Below the pieces are notes generated by a model. It was given only the letters and a program-made list of their open reading frames with translations, ran no database searches and was not told the origin of the DNA. A DNA stretch of 64,000 bases from Thermostichus sp047462415 (GTDB taxonomy: Bacteria > Cyanobacteriota > Cyanobacteriia > Thermostichales > Thermostichaceae). The translations under genes were made by a program, and so were the position numbers. The stretch spans positions 49,045-113,044 of the forward strand of contig NZ_JANSJE010000010.1 of NCBI RefSeq assembly GCF_047462415.1, read 5' to 3'. Below are positions 1 to 9,636 of the stretch, piece after piece (the stretch's first letter is position 1; every line of letters begins with the position of its first letter).

Positions 1-1109
1 AGCCGATCCGACAGGTGAATGTTAGCCCCCGCGAGTCGGGTCGCCTGGCAGAACTGTTGGTGGATCAGGGGGATGAAGTGGTGGCAGGGCAGTTGTTGGC
101 CCGGATGGACTACGGGGATCTGGCCAGCGGCATTCGGCAAGCGCAGGCCCGCATCCAAGAGCTGCAAGCCCGTCTAGCGGAGCAACAGGCCGGCGAGCGC
201 CCCCCAGTGATCGCGGCGGCCCAGGCTAGGGTGGATGCAGCCCGGTCGCAGGTGGGTCTGGCCCAAAAAGAGCTGGAGCGCATTCAGGCCCTGGCACAGG
301 CGGGGGTAGTAGCCCGCAGCGAGCTGGATCAACGTCTGGCCCGCCTGGAACAGGCGCAGGCGGATTTGCGGGCGGCCCAGCAGGAGCTGCAGCGATTGCA
401 ACTGGGGAGCCGCCCGGAAACCCTGCAGCAAATTCAAGCTCAGATTGCTCAGGCGCAAGCCGAGCTGGCCCAACGGCAATCCCGGCTGGCCGAGGCCGAA
501 GTCCGTGCCCCCTTTTCCGGTGTGGTGGTGCAGCGCTTTGCCGAAGTGGGATCCTTTGTAGCCCCGACAACCGCCGCTTCCGATGCCACTGCCGCTTCTT
601 CCAGCTCGATTTTGGCGCTGGCCCAGGGAATTGAGGTGCGAGCAGAAGTGCCGGAAGCCCAAATTGCCCAAGTGCGGCTGGGCCAGCCAGTGGAGATCCG
701 GTCTCTGGCCTATCCCGACCGCGTGGTACAGGGTCGGGTGAAGCGAATTGCCCCCGCTACGGTGGTGGTGCGGGAGGTAACGGCCTTTCGGGTCTTCGTC
801 GAGCCGGAGCCCGGAGCCGACTTTTTGCGCACCGGCATGAATGTTTCGGTGGATTTCATCGGGGATCCCCAGCCGCAGGCTTTGACGGTGCCCTCGGTGG
901 CCATCCTGCGCGAGGAAGGCCAGGAAGGCGTGATCCTACTGGATCCGCGAACCCGGCGACCTGTCTATCGCCGCGTGGAAACGGGCATCACCCAGGGTGG
1001 CGTTACCCAGATCCGCTCCGGTCTGCAGGCAGGGGATCGAGTCTTTACGGCCCTGCCGCCAGGAGTGAGCATAGGAACCCTGATCAAGGAAGTGGAGCAA
1101 CAGCCATGA
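1..1109 (+). CDS. HlyD/AcrA-type membrane-fusion protein (5' partial)
   Basis: Periplasmic adaptor of an efflux or ABC export system. The reading frame is open to the left edge of the window, reading PIRQVNVSPRESG before the first possible GTG at 15, so the true start lies upstream. A biotinyl-lipoyl-like half (SPRESGRLAELLVDQGD) comes first, followed by a long alpha-helical hairpin of Gln/Ala/Leu heptads, the second lipoyl half (VRAPFSGVVVQRF) and a beta-barrel. The stop overlaps the start of the next gene by ATGA, so the two are translationally coupled. The neighbouring permease makes a MacA/MacB- or DevB/DevC-like exporter likely. The substrate is unknown and no ATPase gene is visible on this side. 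Confidence 0.88.
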   Translation, partial: PIRQVNVSPRESGRLAELLVDQGDEVVAGQLLARMDYGDLASGIRQAQARIQELQARLAEQQAGERPPVIAAAQARVDAARSQVGLAQKELERIQALAQAGVVARSELDQRLARLEQAQADLRAAQQELQRLQLGSRPETLQQIQAQIAQAQAELAQRQSRLAEAEVRAPFSGVVVQRFAEVGSFVAPTTAASDATAASSSSILALAQGIEVRAEVPEAQIAQVRLGQPVEIRSLAYPDRVVQGRVKRIAPATVVVREVTAFRVFVEPEPGADFLRTGMNVSVDFIGDPQPQALTVPSVAILREEGQEGVILLDPRTRRPVYRRVETGITQGGVTQIRSGLQAGDRVFTALPPGVSIGTLIKEVEQQP

Positions 1110-2317
1110 GCCTGGCAACTGCGGCCAAAATGGCCTGGCAAATGGTGCGACGGCATCGCTTGCGCACCGGGCTGAGCATGCTGGGGATCCTCATCGGCAA
1201 CGCCGCCGTGGTGGCCATTGCCGGGTTTGGCCATGCTGCCCAGGAGCTGGCAGTGGATCAGTTTCGCTCTTTGGGCACCAATTTGCTCATTGTCTTTTCT
1301 TCCAGCTTGGGCCTGGCGGATGCGAGCAACACCCGCCCCATTACCCTCGAAGATCTGCGGGCGATTGTTGCGGAAGTGCCTGCCGTATCGGCAGCCGTCC
1401 CCAGCCTTGGAACCAACGTGCGGGCCGTGCGGGGCGGGGTGGATCGCCGCTATGAAGCCACCGGCACCTGGCCGGAGTATTTGTCGGTGCTCAATTTGGA
1501 GATCGAGCAGGGCCGCTTCCTCTTGCCGGCGGATATCGAGGAACAGCGACCGGTGGTGGTGCTGGGGAGCGAGGCCGCTGGCCAGTTGTTCGGCCTGGAT
1601 CCTGCTGCTGCCATCGGGGAGACCGTCCTGTTGAACAACTTGCCCTTCGAGGTCATCGGCACCTTGCGCTCCAAGCCGACGGTGTTTGGCAACAGCGATG
1701 CCGGGCTGTTTTTGCCGGTGGATGTGGTGGCCAACCGCTTTGTCGGGCGGCGATCCCCTTATGGCCTGGAGCTGACAGCCATTTTTGTCTCCGCCCGCTC
1801 CGAAGCCGATCTGCCGGCTGCCGAGTTCCAGATCCGCAACCTGCTGCGGCAGCGGCACCAACTGGTGGGAGAAGACGACTTCATCATCCGCAACCAGAAG
1901 GTGCTCCTGGATGGCTCGGCCAGGATTTTGACGTTGCTGCGGGTGCTGCTGACGGGTACGGCGGCTCTCTCCCTGCTGGTGGGCGGGGTGGGGATCATGA
2001 ATGTGATGCTGATCTCGGTGGCAGAACGCACCCCGGAGATCGGGCTGCGCAAGGCGATCGGAGCCGATAGCCGGCAGATCTTACAACAGTTTGCCGCCGA
2101 GGCGATCTTCATTGCCGTGACCGGGGGGGTGCTCGGGATCCTCTTCAGCAGCGGGGTTTTGGTGATTGTGCAGGTATTCACCCCCTTGGCCACCCGGATC
2201 GATCTGGTGGCGGTGGCGGTTTCCTTCACGCTTTCGACGGGGATTGGGCTGGTCTTCGGCATTTTCCCGGCCCGCAAAGCGGCGCAACTGGATCCCATCG
2301 AGGCCCTACGGGCTTAG
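1106..2317 (+). CDS. MacB/FtsX-type ABC transporter permease
   Basis: Integral membrane subunit of an ABC exporter, 403 aa. It shows the MacB layout: one N-terminal transmembrane helix (about residues 20-42, beginning TGLSMLGILIG), a large periplasmic core domain, and three C-terminal helices (about 278-302, 330-355 and 365-390) with the typical GGVGIMNVMLISV and ERTPEIGLRKAIGA segments. It overlaps the preceding membrane-fusion gene by 4 bases. Its stop shares 4 bases (TTAG) with the convergent ubiD stop. The ATPase must be encoded elsewhere, perhaps upstream of the window. The substrate cannot be read from the sequence. Confidence 0.9.
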   Translation: MSLATAAKMAWQMVRRHRLRTGLSMLGILIGNAAVVAIAGFGHAAQELAVDQFRSLGTNLLIVFSSSLGLADASNTRPITLEDLRAIVAEVPAVSAAVPSLGTNVRAVRGGVDRRYEATGTWPEYLSVLNLEIEQGRFLLPADIEEQRPVVVLGSEAAGQLFGLDPAAAIGETVLLNNLPFEVIGTLRSKPTVFGNSDAGLFLPVDVVANRFVGRRSPYGLELTAIFVSARSEADLPAAEFQIRNLLRQRHQLVGEDDFIIRNQKVLLDGSARILTLLRVLLTGTAALSLLVGGVGIMNVMLISVAERTPEIGLRKAIGADSRQILQQFAAEAIFIAVTGGVLGILFSSGVLVIVQVFTPLATRIDLVAVAVSFTLSTGIGLVFGIFPARKAAQLDPIEALRA

Positions 2318-3822
2318 AGCTCGTAGCCAAACAGACGGGGATCCGCCGGCTGTAAGTCCAGATCCGCCAGGCCGTATTCGGCCCAACGGCGATCCACTAG
2401 GCGGGCCACTTGCGGATCCGGGGCAAGGGGAGCCCGCCAGGGAGCATCGGTTTCCGGGGGGATCTTGGTGGTGGCATCGATCCCCATCTTGCCCCCCAGA
2501 CCCCGTTTTTCGGTGGCAAAGTCCAGGGCGTCGAAGGGATTGTCCGGCAAAATAAACACATCCCGCTGCGGGTCTACTCGGGAACACAGGCACCAGAGCA
2601 CCTGCCGTGGATCCCGCACGTTGATATCTTTATCCACCACAATAACGAACTTGGTGTAGCTGAACTGGGGCAGGGCGCTCCAAAAAGCCAAGGCCGCCCG
2701 CCGCGCTTGGCCGGGATAGGCTTTGTCGATGGACAAGATGGCCGCCTTGTAGCCCAGGGCCTCCATGGGCAAAAAGAAATCCACGATCTCCGGCACCTGC
2801 TGCCTGAGGATGGGGGTATAGATGCGGTTGAGGGCCAGCGCCATCAGGTCGTTTTCTTTGGGGGGCTTGCCGCTGAAGGTGGTGAGGTAGAGGGGATCGC
2901 GGCGGTGGCTGAGGCAGTGGAAGCGGATGAGAGGAGCCTGCTCGTTGCGGGGGCCGTAGTAGCCGATGTGATCCCCGGCGGGGCCGTCGGGGGCCACCTC
3001 CCCAGGGGTGATGGTGCCCTCCAAGACGATCTCGGCCTGGGCCGGCACCTCCAGATCCACCGTCTTACAGCGGGCCAGGTGTAACCCTTCGCCGCTGTAG
3101 AGGCCGGCAAACAGCCACTCCGAGAGATCCACCGGCAGGGGCGTGGCCGCTGCCAGGATCACGGCGGGATCCACCCCGATGGCCACTGCCACTTCCAACT
3201 TCCGCCCCAGGGCCGCCGCCTTGCGCAGATGCCGGGTGGCCCCCCGCACCGACAGCCATTGCACCGTCATGGTGTTGCGGCTTTGCAGTTGCAGGCGGTA
3301 CACCCCCACATTGGGGATCCCATTTTCCGGGTCTTTGGTAACCATCAGGCCCAACGTCAGCACCCGCCCGGCATCGCCGGGATAGACCCGCAGCAGGGGC
3401 AATTGGGTGAGATCCACCTCCTCTCCCCGCAGCACCACCTGCTGACAGGGGGGGAGCAGATCCCGGCTGGGCCTAGCCTTGAAGACGCTGAACAGCGCCT
3501 GCCCCAGCTCCACCGCCTGGGCAAAACTTTTTGGCGGGCGCGGCTGGTAGAGCAAGGCCAATTTTTTCCCCAGCTCCTCCAGCTCCCGCGGCTCCTCCAT
3601 CCCCAAGGCCCAGCAGATGCGCTCCAGCGTGCCCAAAACGTTGATCAGCAGCGGCATCGCGGATCCCTTCACCCGTTCAAACAGCAGCGCCGGCCCCCCA
3701 CAAGCCAAAAGGCGATCGGCGATCTCGGCAATTTCTAAGTCGGGATCCACTTCGGCTGAAACGCGGCGAAGCTGGCCACGGGACTCCAGCAGGGCAACGA
3801 AACGGCGCAGATCTCTGGGCAT
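2314..3822 (-). CDS. ubiD: UbiD-family prenyl-FMN-dependent decarboxylase
   Basis: A 502-aa protein close to the usual UbiD length. UbiD enzymes use prenylated FMN to decarboxylate aromatic acids. In cyanobacteria the expected substrate is the prenylated 4-hydroxybenzoate intermediate of plastoquinone synthesis. Family segments visible include DLRRFVALLESRGQLRRV at the N terminus, TVQWLSVRGATRHLRKAA in the middle, PAQAEIVLEGTITPGE and GDHIGYYG toward the C-terminal half. The start is ATG at 3822. The gene is convergent with the permease and shares 4 bases at the stops. The UbiX partner is not in the window. Confidence 0.92.
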   Translation of the reverse strand: MPRDLRRFVALLESRGQLRRVSAEVDPDLEIAEIADRLLACGGPALLFERVKGSAMPLLINVLGTLERICWALGMEEPRELEELGKKLALLYQPRPPKSFAQAVELGQALFSVFKARPSRDLLPPCQQVVLRGEEVDLTQLPLLRVYPGDAGRVLTLGLMVTKDPENGIPNVGVYRLQLQSRNTMTVQWLSVRGATRHLRKAAALGRKLEVAVAIGVDPAVILAAATPLPVDLSEWLFAGLYSGEGLHLARCKTVDLEVPAQAEIVLEGTITPGEVAPDGPAGDHIGYYGPRNEQAPLIRFHCLSHRRDPLYLTTFSGKPPKENDLMALALNRIYTPILRQQVPEIVDFFLPMEALGYKAAILSIDKAYPGQARRAALAFWSALPQFSYTKFVIVVDKDINVRDPRQVLWCLCSRVDPQRDVFILPDNPFDALDFATEKRGLGGKMGIDATTKIPPETDAPWRAPLAPDPQVARLVDRRWAEYGLADLDLQPADPRLFGYEL

Positions 3823-3871
3823 GAAGGGAGTACTCGCAGGGTGAGGGTCTCGCTAACTTAACTTATTTGAT

Positions 3872-4768
3872 TTATTTGTCGCGGCTGAGGGCTAGGCCGC
3901 TCATGAAAGGCTTTTGCAGGGCAATAAACACCACCAGCGGCGGAATGCTGGCGATGATCGCCCCCAGCATCATGGGGCCATAGGAGGCGGAGCTATCCAA
4001 GTTCAGCAAGGATTGCAGCCCCACCTGCACCACCTGCCGCTCCCGGCCTTGCACGATCAAGCGGGGCCACAGGTACATATTCCAAGCGTAGACGAAGTGA
4101 ATCACCGCCTGCGCCCCGATGGCATTCCAGCTCAGGGGGATCAGCACTTGGGTGAGAAACTGCAAGGGGTTTGCCCCGTCCAGTTGGGCCGCCTCCGCCA
4201 ACTCGCGGGGGATGTTGGAAAAATGCTGGCGAAACAAAAACGTGGCCGTGGCGCTGGCCAAAAAGGGCACGATCAAGGCGTAGTAGGTGGATCCCCAGCC
4301 CAAGTTGGTGACCAGCCGCAGCAGGGCGATGATCAAGATTTCTGTGGGCATCATCAAGGTCATGAGCACAAAGCCAAAGGCCAGCCCCTTGCCCGGAAAG
4401 CGAAAGTAGACAAAGGCCAGCCCCGCCAGCAGGGACAAAACCGTCTTGCCCACCGTGATGGCCGTCGCCACGATGGCGCTGTTGACCATGTAGTGGCCCA
4501 AGTGGCGCGCCACCATCACCTGCTGCCAGTTGAAGGCCAACGAAGAGCCAAAGGTCAATTGGTAGCGGAACACCTCGGCGTTGTTTTGGGTGCTCACGAT
4601 CAGGGCATACAACACCGGAAACCCCAACGCCAAACAGGCCAGCACCAGGCCCAAATGCACGTACCAACGCTCCGGGATCCAGCGCCCCCAGGGCAGGGGA
4701 GAGGGCTTCTGGGATAAGGGTATGGGCTGGGCTAAGGGCGATTGCGGATCCTGCAACAGTTGAGCCAT
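3872..4768 (-). CDS. Carbohydrate ABC transporter permease, MalG/UgpE type
   Basis: A 298-aa inner-membrane permease with about six predicted helices after a roughly 30-residue hydrophilic, Pro-rich N-terminal extension. The EAA loop that contacts the ATPase is clear (EAAQLDGANPLQFLTQVLIP). Proteins of this type import sugars or glycerol phosphate together with a MalF-type permease, a binding protein and an ATPase. None of these partners is adjacent, since ubiD and ebfC flank it, so it is an orphan here. The substrate is not determinable. Upstream ubiD-side spacing is 49 bases. Confidence 0.88.
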   Translation of the reverse strand: MAQLLQDPQSPLAQPIPLSQKPSPLPWGRWIPERWYVHLGLVLACLALGFPVLYALIVSTQNNAEVFRYQLTFGSSLAFNWQQVMVARHLGHYMVNSAIVATAITVGKTVLSLLAGLAFVYFRFPGKGLAFGFVLMTLMMPTEILIIALLRLVTNLGWGSTYYALIVPFLASATATFLFRQHFSNIPRELAEAAQLDGANPLQFLTQVLIPLSWNAIGAQAVIHFVYAWNMYLWPRLIVQGRERQVVQVGLQSLLNLDSSASYGPMMLGAIIASIPPLVVFIALQKPFMSGLALSRDK

Positions 4769-4967
4769 GGCACCTCCAAACGGCGAACACCGACGAGCAG
4801 ACGGGCTTTGGGGTTTCTCTTCTGCTGGTTCTGTTGTGAGGATAATCCGCCAGAGTTAAGGGCAACCTAAGGAAGGCAGGTCTGGCTCCATTTTCGGGTG
4901 CTTTTACCGGCAAGAGGAAACGGGTAGAGTAGAACAGCAGTGTCTGGATAACTAAGGAGAGGATCCC

Positions 4968-5303
4968 ATGACCCGAGGCTTTGGTCCCTTCGGCAAAATT
5001 CAGGAAGCCCTCAAGAAGGCCCAAGAGGTGCGGGATGGCGCTCAAAGGCTGCAAAAAGAGCTGGAAGAGATGGAGATCGTCGGCGAAGCCGGCAATGGGC
5101 TGGTGAAAGTGACGGTGAACGGCAACCAAGAACCCCTCAAGGTGTCTTTGGATCCCGAGGTTCTCAAAGAATCCGCGGATGTGGTAGAGGACTTGCTCTT
5201 GACGGCGATGGTGAACGCCTACACCCAGTCTGCCGAGACGATGCGCAAACGCATGGAGGAGCTGACCGGAAACATCAATCTGCCGGGGCTGGGGTTGGGC
5301 TGA
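4968..5303 (+). CDS. ebfC: YbaB/EbfC nucleoid-associated protein
   Basis: Small (111 aa) homodimeric DNA-binding protein of the YbaB/EbfC family, which coats DNA and often sits next to recR. The core pattern is present: an N-terminal helix (KIQEALKKAQEVRDGAQRLQ), a beta-strand VVKVTVNG-like segment (LVKVTVNGNQEPLKVSLDPE) and a C-terminal helix beginning VVEDLLLTAMVNAY. A strong ribosome-binding site (AAGGAGAGG) precedes the ATG. The recR gene starts 13 bases after its stop, so the two are probably one operon, as in many bacteria. Confidence 0.93.
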   Translation: MTRGFGPFGKIQEALKKAQEVRDGAQRLQKELEEMEIVGEAGNGLVKVTVNGNQEPLKVSLDPEVLKESADVVEDLLLTAMVNAYTQSAETMRKRMEELTGNINLPGLGLG

Positions 5304-5316
5304 GCCGCTCTTTTCT

Positions 5317-5916
5317 ATGTACACTCGCCCTTTGGCTCGCCTGATCGAGGAGCTGCAGCGGTTGCCCGGCATTGGCTCCAAAACGGCTCAGCGCCTGGCC
5401 CTGCATCTGATCAACCGGCCTGCCGGCGAGATCGAGGCCCTGGCCCAGGCCCTGTTGGAGGCCAAGCAAACCGTCAAGCATTGCTCCATCTGCTTCAACT
5501 GGTCGGCGGAAGATCCCTGTGAGATCTGCCGTTCGCCGCAGCGAGACCGCTCGCTGTGGTGCGTGGTGGCCGATGTCAAGGATCTCATCGCCATGGAACG
5601 CACCCGCGAGTTCAAGGGGCTTTACCACGTTTTGGGGGGCCTGATCTCCCCCATGAACGGGATCGGGGCGGATCAACTGCACATCCGCGAGCTGGTGGCC
5701 CGGGTGGCGCAGGAAAAGCCGCAGGAGCTGATCTTCGCCATCAGCCCCAGCGTGGAGGGAGAGGTGACCATGCATGTGGTCAAGGATTACCTGAAGCCGA
5801 TTGCCCCCACCTTGCGCATGACCCGCCTGGCCTTCGGCCTACCCATGGGATCCGAGCTGGAGTATGCCGACGAGGTCACCCTGGCCCGTGCCCTAGAAGC
5901 CCGGCAGGAATTGTAA
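5317..5916 (+). CDS. recR: Recombination mediator RecR
   Basis: A 199-aa protein of standard RecR length that works with RecF and RecO in loading RecA at gaps. It has an N-terminal helix-hairpin-helix (RLPGIGSKTAQRLALHLI), a four-cysteine zinc motif (CSICFNWSAEDPCEIC), a Toprim domain beginning LWCVVADVKDL, and the family signature YHVLGGLISPMNGIG. It follows ebfC closely in the same direction. Nothing unusual is visible in it. Confidence 0.97.
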   Translation: MYTRPLARLIEELQRLPGIGSKTAQRLALHLINRPAGEIEALAQALLEAKQTVKHCSICFNWSAEDPCEICRSPQRDRSLWCVVADVKDLIAMERTREFKGLYHVLGGLISPMNGIGADQLHIRELVARVAQEKPQELIFAISPSVEGEVTMHVVKDYLKPIAPTLRMTRLAFGLPMGSELEYADEVTLARALEARQEL

Positions 5917-6132
5917 ACCGCGCCACCAGGGGTTGAGAAAACAACCTAAGCAGTGGAGCCAGCAAAACGGCAGTCGGGTTCAGAAGTTGTCATTGGTTGT
6001 CATTCCACCCCAACTCTCGGGCGCCCGGCCTGTCAGCAGCCGGCTGAGTCTTGGCGGCCCTGAGGGATGGGGGATCCCTTTTGCGCCCAGCCCAGATCCG
6101 ATAGGCTGGATTCACCTTCGTGGTACTGGGCG

Positions 6133-8904
6133 ATGGCTTGGCAAACTCCAACACTGCTGCTGGTGGACGGGCACTCTCTGGCCTACCGCTCCTTCTACGC
6201 CTTTGCTTACAGCCGTGAGGGGGGGTTGCGCACTTCCACCGGGATCCCCACCAGCGTCAGCTTTGGCTTTTTGAGATCGCTGCTGGACGTCCTAGAGAAA
6301 TACCCGCCCACCCACGTAGCCGTTGCCTTCGATACCCGGCAGCCCACTTTTCGCCACGAGGCCGACGAAACCTACAAATCAGGCCGACCGGAAACCCCGC
6401 CGGAGTTTATCGAAGACGTGGAGAACCTCAAGCAGGTGTTGACGGCGCTGCGCATCCCCATTTTGGTGGTGCCTGGCTTTGAGGCCGATGACATTTTGGG
6501 TACCCTCAGCAGGATGGCCCCCCCAGATTACCGGGTGCAGATTTTAAGCGGGGATCAAGATCTGTTTCAGTTGATCGACGCCGATGGGAGAGTCCGGGTT
6601 TTGCACCTCAACAGCAAAGATCGCATCAGCGAATTCGGCCCCGAACAGGTTAAAGAAAAATTGGGCATTTGGCCTTGGCAAGTGGTGGACTACAAGGCCC
6701 TCTGCGGCGACACTTCCGATAACATTCCCGGAGTCAAAGGGATCGGACCTAAGCGAGCGGCGGAGCTGTTGGAACGCTACGGCAGTTTGGAGGAGATTTT
6801 TAATCACCTTGATGAGATCAAAGGAAAAGTTCAACAATACCTCAAAGAAGGGATCCCGGCAGCCCGACACTCACAATTTATGGCCCGGATCAACTGCGCT
6901 GTCCCCCTCTCCCCCGACTGGGAAAGCATGAAATTAACCGGGTTTAACCAAGAAGAACTGCTGCCGCTGCTGGAAAGATTGGAGTTTCACAGTCTCATCG
7001 CCCAAGTACGCAATATTCAAGCCATTTTGGGCGGGATCCCAGCCACCGCCGATTCCCCAGATGCTCAAGAGAAGGACGAAGCCCTTTGGTTTGATTTTGC
7101 CCTGGATCCCGCCCCTTCTCTGCCGACAGTGCGCATCGTCGATACGCCGGAGCAATTGGAGCGTTTGCGACAAGACCTGCTGGCCTGTCCAGGGATCATA
7201 GCTTGGGACACCGAAACCACTAGTTTGGAGCCCCGAGATGCCCAATTGGTGGGGATCGGCTGTTGTTGGTCAGAGCAGGACATTGCCTACCTGCCCATCG
7301 GCCACCGCCAGGGAGCCAACCTGGATTGGGAGCTGGTGAAACGAAACCTGCAGCCCCTTTGGGAAGATCCCAACCGACCCAAAAGCCTACAAAACTGCAA
7401 GTATGACCTGAGCATTTTCCGCGCCCACGGCATCCACCTGCAAGGGATCCAATTTGATCCCATGTTGGCCAGCTATGTCTTGGATCCAGAAGCCGGCCAC
7501 AACTTGGCCGATTTGGCAGCCACCCACTTGAATTTGCCGACCACCAGCTACGAAAAGTTGCTGGGCAAAGCACAATCCATCGCCGATATTCCAATTCCTC
7601 AAGTTGCAGAATACTGCGGAACCGATGCCTACTGCGCCTATCGCTTGGTGCCCATCCTCACCGAAAAACTCCAACAGACCGATCCGCGCCTGTGGGATCT
7701 TTTCATTCAGGTGGAGCTGCCCTTGGCCCAAGTTTTGGAAGAAATGGAGTGGGTCGGCATTCGCATTGATACCGAATTTTTGAGGCAATTCTCCCAAGAG
7801 CTGGAACAAGAATTGCAAAGTTTGGAACAACAAGCCTATGCCCAAGCCGGCGAGACCTTCAACCTCAATTCTCCCAAACAACTGGGATCCCTGCTCTTTG
7901 AGAAGCTAAAACTGGATATTCGCAAAACCCGCAAAACGGCCACCGGATATTCCACCGACGCCTCTGTTTTAGAAAAGCTAGAGGGGGATCATCCCCTCAT
8001 CGAGACTATTCTGCGCTACCGCACTTTGGCCAAGCTGAAATCGACCTATGTGGATGCTCTGCCTGCCCTGGTGAGAAGCGACACCGGCAGAGTCCACACC
8101 GACTTCAACCAAACCGTCACCGCCACCGGCAGGCTCAGCTCCTCAAACCCCAACCTACAGAATATCCCCATTCGCACCGAGTTCAGCCGCCGCATTCGCC
8201 AGGCTTTTATTCCCCAAGAGGGGTGGCTATTGGCCTCGGCTGACTACTCCCAAATTGAGCTGCGCATTTTGGCTCACCTCAGCCAGGAGCCCACGTTGGT
8301 GGAGGGCTTTCGCTCAGGAGAAGATGTGCATACTCTTACAGCTCGTTTGCTCTTTGAAAAACAAGACATCACCAGCGAAGAACGCCGCCTAGCCAAGACG
8401 ATCAACTATGGGGTGATCTACGGCATGGGAGCGCAGCGCTTTGCCCGCACCGCGGGGGTTTCTTTATCCGAGGCCAAGCAATTTTTGCAGCGATTTAACG
8501 AGCGCTACGCCGGCATTTTCGCCTATTTGCGCTCCACCGAAGCCTTTGTGGAAGAACACGGCTACGTAGAAACGATCTTGGGCCGCCGTCGCTATTTCCC
8601 CAACCTGTCCCGCCTGACAGGCCATCGCAAACTGGCCGAGTTGCGGGCGGCTGTAAATGCCCCCATCCAGGGATCCGCCTCAGACATCATCAAAGTGGCG
8701 ATGGTACGCCTGCAGCAAAAGCTGCAGAACTTTCGCTCCCGCTTGCTCCTGCAAGTCCATGACGAGCTGGTGTTTGAGGTGGATCCCTCGGAATGGCAGG
8801 CCCTACAACCCCTGATCCAAACAGAAATGGAAGGAGCGGTGCCCCTTTCCATACCCCTGGTGGTGGATATCCAAATCGGCCACAACTGGAAGGAAGCCAA
8901 CTAG
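6133..8904 (+). CDS. polA: DNA polymerase I
   Basis: A 923-aa three-domain polymerase. Residues 1 to about 300 form the 5' nuclease (DGHSLAYRSFYAF near 11; GDTSDNIPGVKGIGPKRA near 192). A 3'-5' exonuclease domain follows and keeps acidic catalytic residues (DTETTSLEP near 358 and a later YCGTDAYCAYRL segment), so proofreading looks intact. The polymerase domain carries motif A (ADYSQIELRILAHL near 702), motif B (RRLAKTINYGVIYGMG near 750) and motif C (VHDELVFEV near 874). I chose the ATG at 6133, because the longer in-frame start at 6067 adds 22 residues that do not resemble the family. Confidence 0.97.
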   Translation: MAWQTPTLLLVDGHSLAYRSFYAFAYSREGGLRTSTGIPTSVSFGFLRSLLDVLEKYPPTHVAVAFDTRQPTFRHEADETYKSGRPETPPEFIEDVENLKQVLTALRIPILVVPGFEADDILGTLSRMAPPDYRVQILSGDQDLFQLIDADGRVRVLHLNSKDRISEFGPEQVKEKLGIWPWQVVDYKALCGDTSDNIPGVKGIGPKRAAELLERYGSLEEIFNHLDEIKGKVQQYLKEGIPAARHSQFMARINCAVPLSPDWESMKLTGFNQEELLPLLERLEFHSLIAQVRNIQAILGGIPATADSPDAQEKDEALWFDFALDPAPSLPTVRIVDTPEQLERLRQDLLACPGIIAWDTETTSLEPRDAQLVGIGCCWSEQDIAYLPIGHRQGANLDWELVKRNLQPLWEDPNRPKSLQNCKYDLSIFRAHGIHLQGIQFDPMLASYVLDPEAGHNLADLAATHLNLPTTSYEKLLGKAQSIADIPIPQVAEYCGTDAYCAYRLVPILTEKLQQTDPRLWDLFIQVELPLAQVLEEMEWVGIRIDTEFLRQFSQELEQELQSLEQQAYAQAGETFNLNSPKQLGSLLFEKLKLDIRKTRKTATGYSTDASVLEKLEGDHPLIETILRYRTLAKLKSTYVDALPALVRSDTGRVHTDFNQTVTATGRLSSSNPNLQNIPIRTEFSRRIRQAFIPQEGWLLASADYSQIELRILAHLSQEPTLVEGFRSGEDVHTLTARLLFEKQDITSEERRLAKTINYGVIYGMGAQRFARTAGVSLSEAKQFLQRFNERYAGIFAYLRSTEAFVEEHGYVETILGRRRYFPNLSRLTGHRKLAELRAAVNAPIQGSASDIIKVAMVRLQQKLQNFRSRLLLQVHDELVFEVDPSEWQALQPLIQTEMEGAVPLSIPLVVDIQIGHNWKEAN

Positions 8905-8975
8905 ACCGTGGGACAGACCAGGGATCCCAGCCCTGTGGAAATGTTAAACTTTGTAAAAGTGTTTGTTGTTTTCCT

Positions 8976-9236
8976 ATGGCCGTCGAGATTTACACCTGGC
9001 GTTTTTGTCCTTTCTGCATCCGGGCCAAGCAACTGCTGGAGCGCAAAGGCGTGCAATACATCGAATACGCGATTGATGGAGACGAGGTGGCGCGGGCGGA
9101 AATGGCCAAGCGGGCCAATGGTCGCCGTTCGGTGCCGCAAATTTTCATCAACAACCAGCACATTGGCGGCTGCGACGATCTTTACGCGCTCGAGGCCCGC
9201 GGTCAGTTGGATCCGCTCCTGCAACAGGCCAGCTAA
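8976..9236 (+). CDS. grxC: Glutaredoxin 3 (class I, CPFC active site)
   Basis: An 86-aa dithiol glutaredoxin with the active-site CPFC near residue 11, the cis-proline segment SVPQIFINNQHIGG and the C-terminal GGCDDLYALE glutathione-binding loop. It reduces protein disulfides with glutathione. The ATG at 8976 was preferred because the protein then begins MAVEIYTWRF as class I glutaredoxins do; upstream in-frame starts lie inside polA. It starts 71 bases after polA in the same direction. Confidence 0.95.
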   Translation: MAVEIYTWRFCPFCIRAKQLLERKGVQYIEYAIDGDEVARAEMAKRANGRRSVPQIFINNQHIGGCDDLYALEARGQLDPLLQQAS

Positions 9237-9253
9237 GCCTCACCGTCTGGGGG

Positions 9254-9550
9254 TCACTCTGCCGCTTGTTTAAGCTGAGCGCGGGCCTGCTTCAACATGG
9301 CAATTAGGGTGTGATGGGCGTCCTCGGAGTCCCGCAGGGGGTGGTCGAAGCCAATCCGCAGCGTTTGTGCCCTCCCATCCACCTGCACCTGCAAGTCCAT
9401 CCCTTCTGGATCGATGGCCTGCATACGGGCTTGGGTGACGCCTTCCAGGCGGCCAAAGACCCTGGCGTAGAGCGCCACTGCATCGGCGTGATCTTCGTTC
9501 ATATGCTTGCAGATGCGCTCGCTGACTTCTGGGGTGAGGGGATCGGCCAT
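9254..9550 (-). CDS. DUF2470 domain protein (HugZ C-terminal-like)
   Basis: A 98-aa protein that is almost entirely a DUF2470 domain: it opens with ICKHMNEDHADAVALYAR and contains MQAIDPEGMDLQ and a C-terminal helix. The domain is found at the end of HugZ/pyridoxamine-oxidase-like heme proteins and as a stand-alone protein in cyanobacteria. The HMNEDH histidines could bind metal or heme, but this is inference. It is convergent with grxC, with a 17-base gap. Confidence 0.85.
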   Translation of the reverse strand: MADPLTPEVSERICKHMNEDHADAVALYARVFGRLEGVTQARMQAIDPEGMDLQVQVDGRAQTLRIGFDHPLRDSEDAHHTLIAMLKQARAQLKQAAE

Positions 9551-9636
9551 GGCAGTCGTTTTTTGCTCTTAGCTCTCAGTTTAGAGTAAATTACCCGGCG
9601 CACCTAAGATAAGCAGAAAATCAGGGATCCAGCAGC

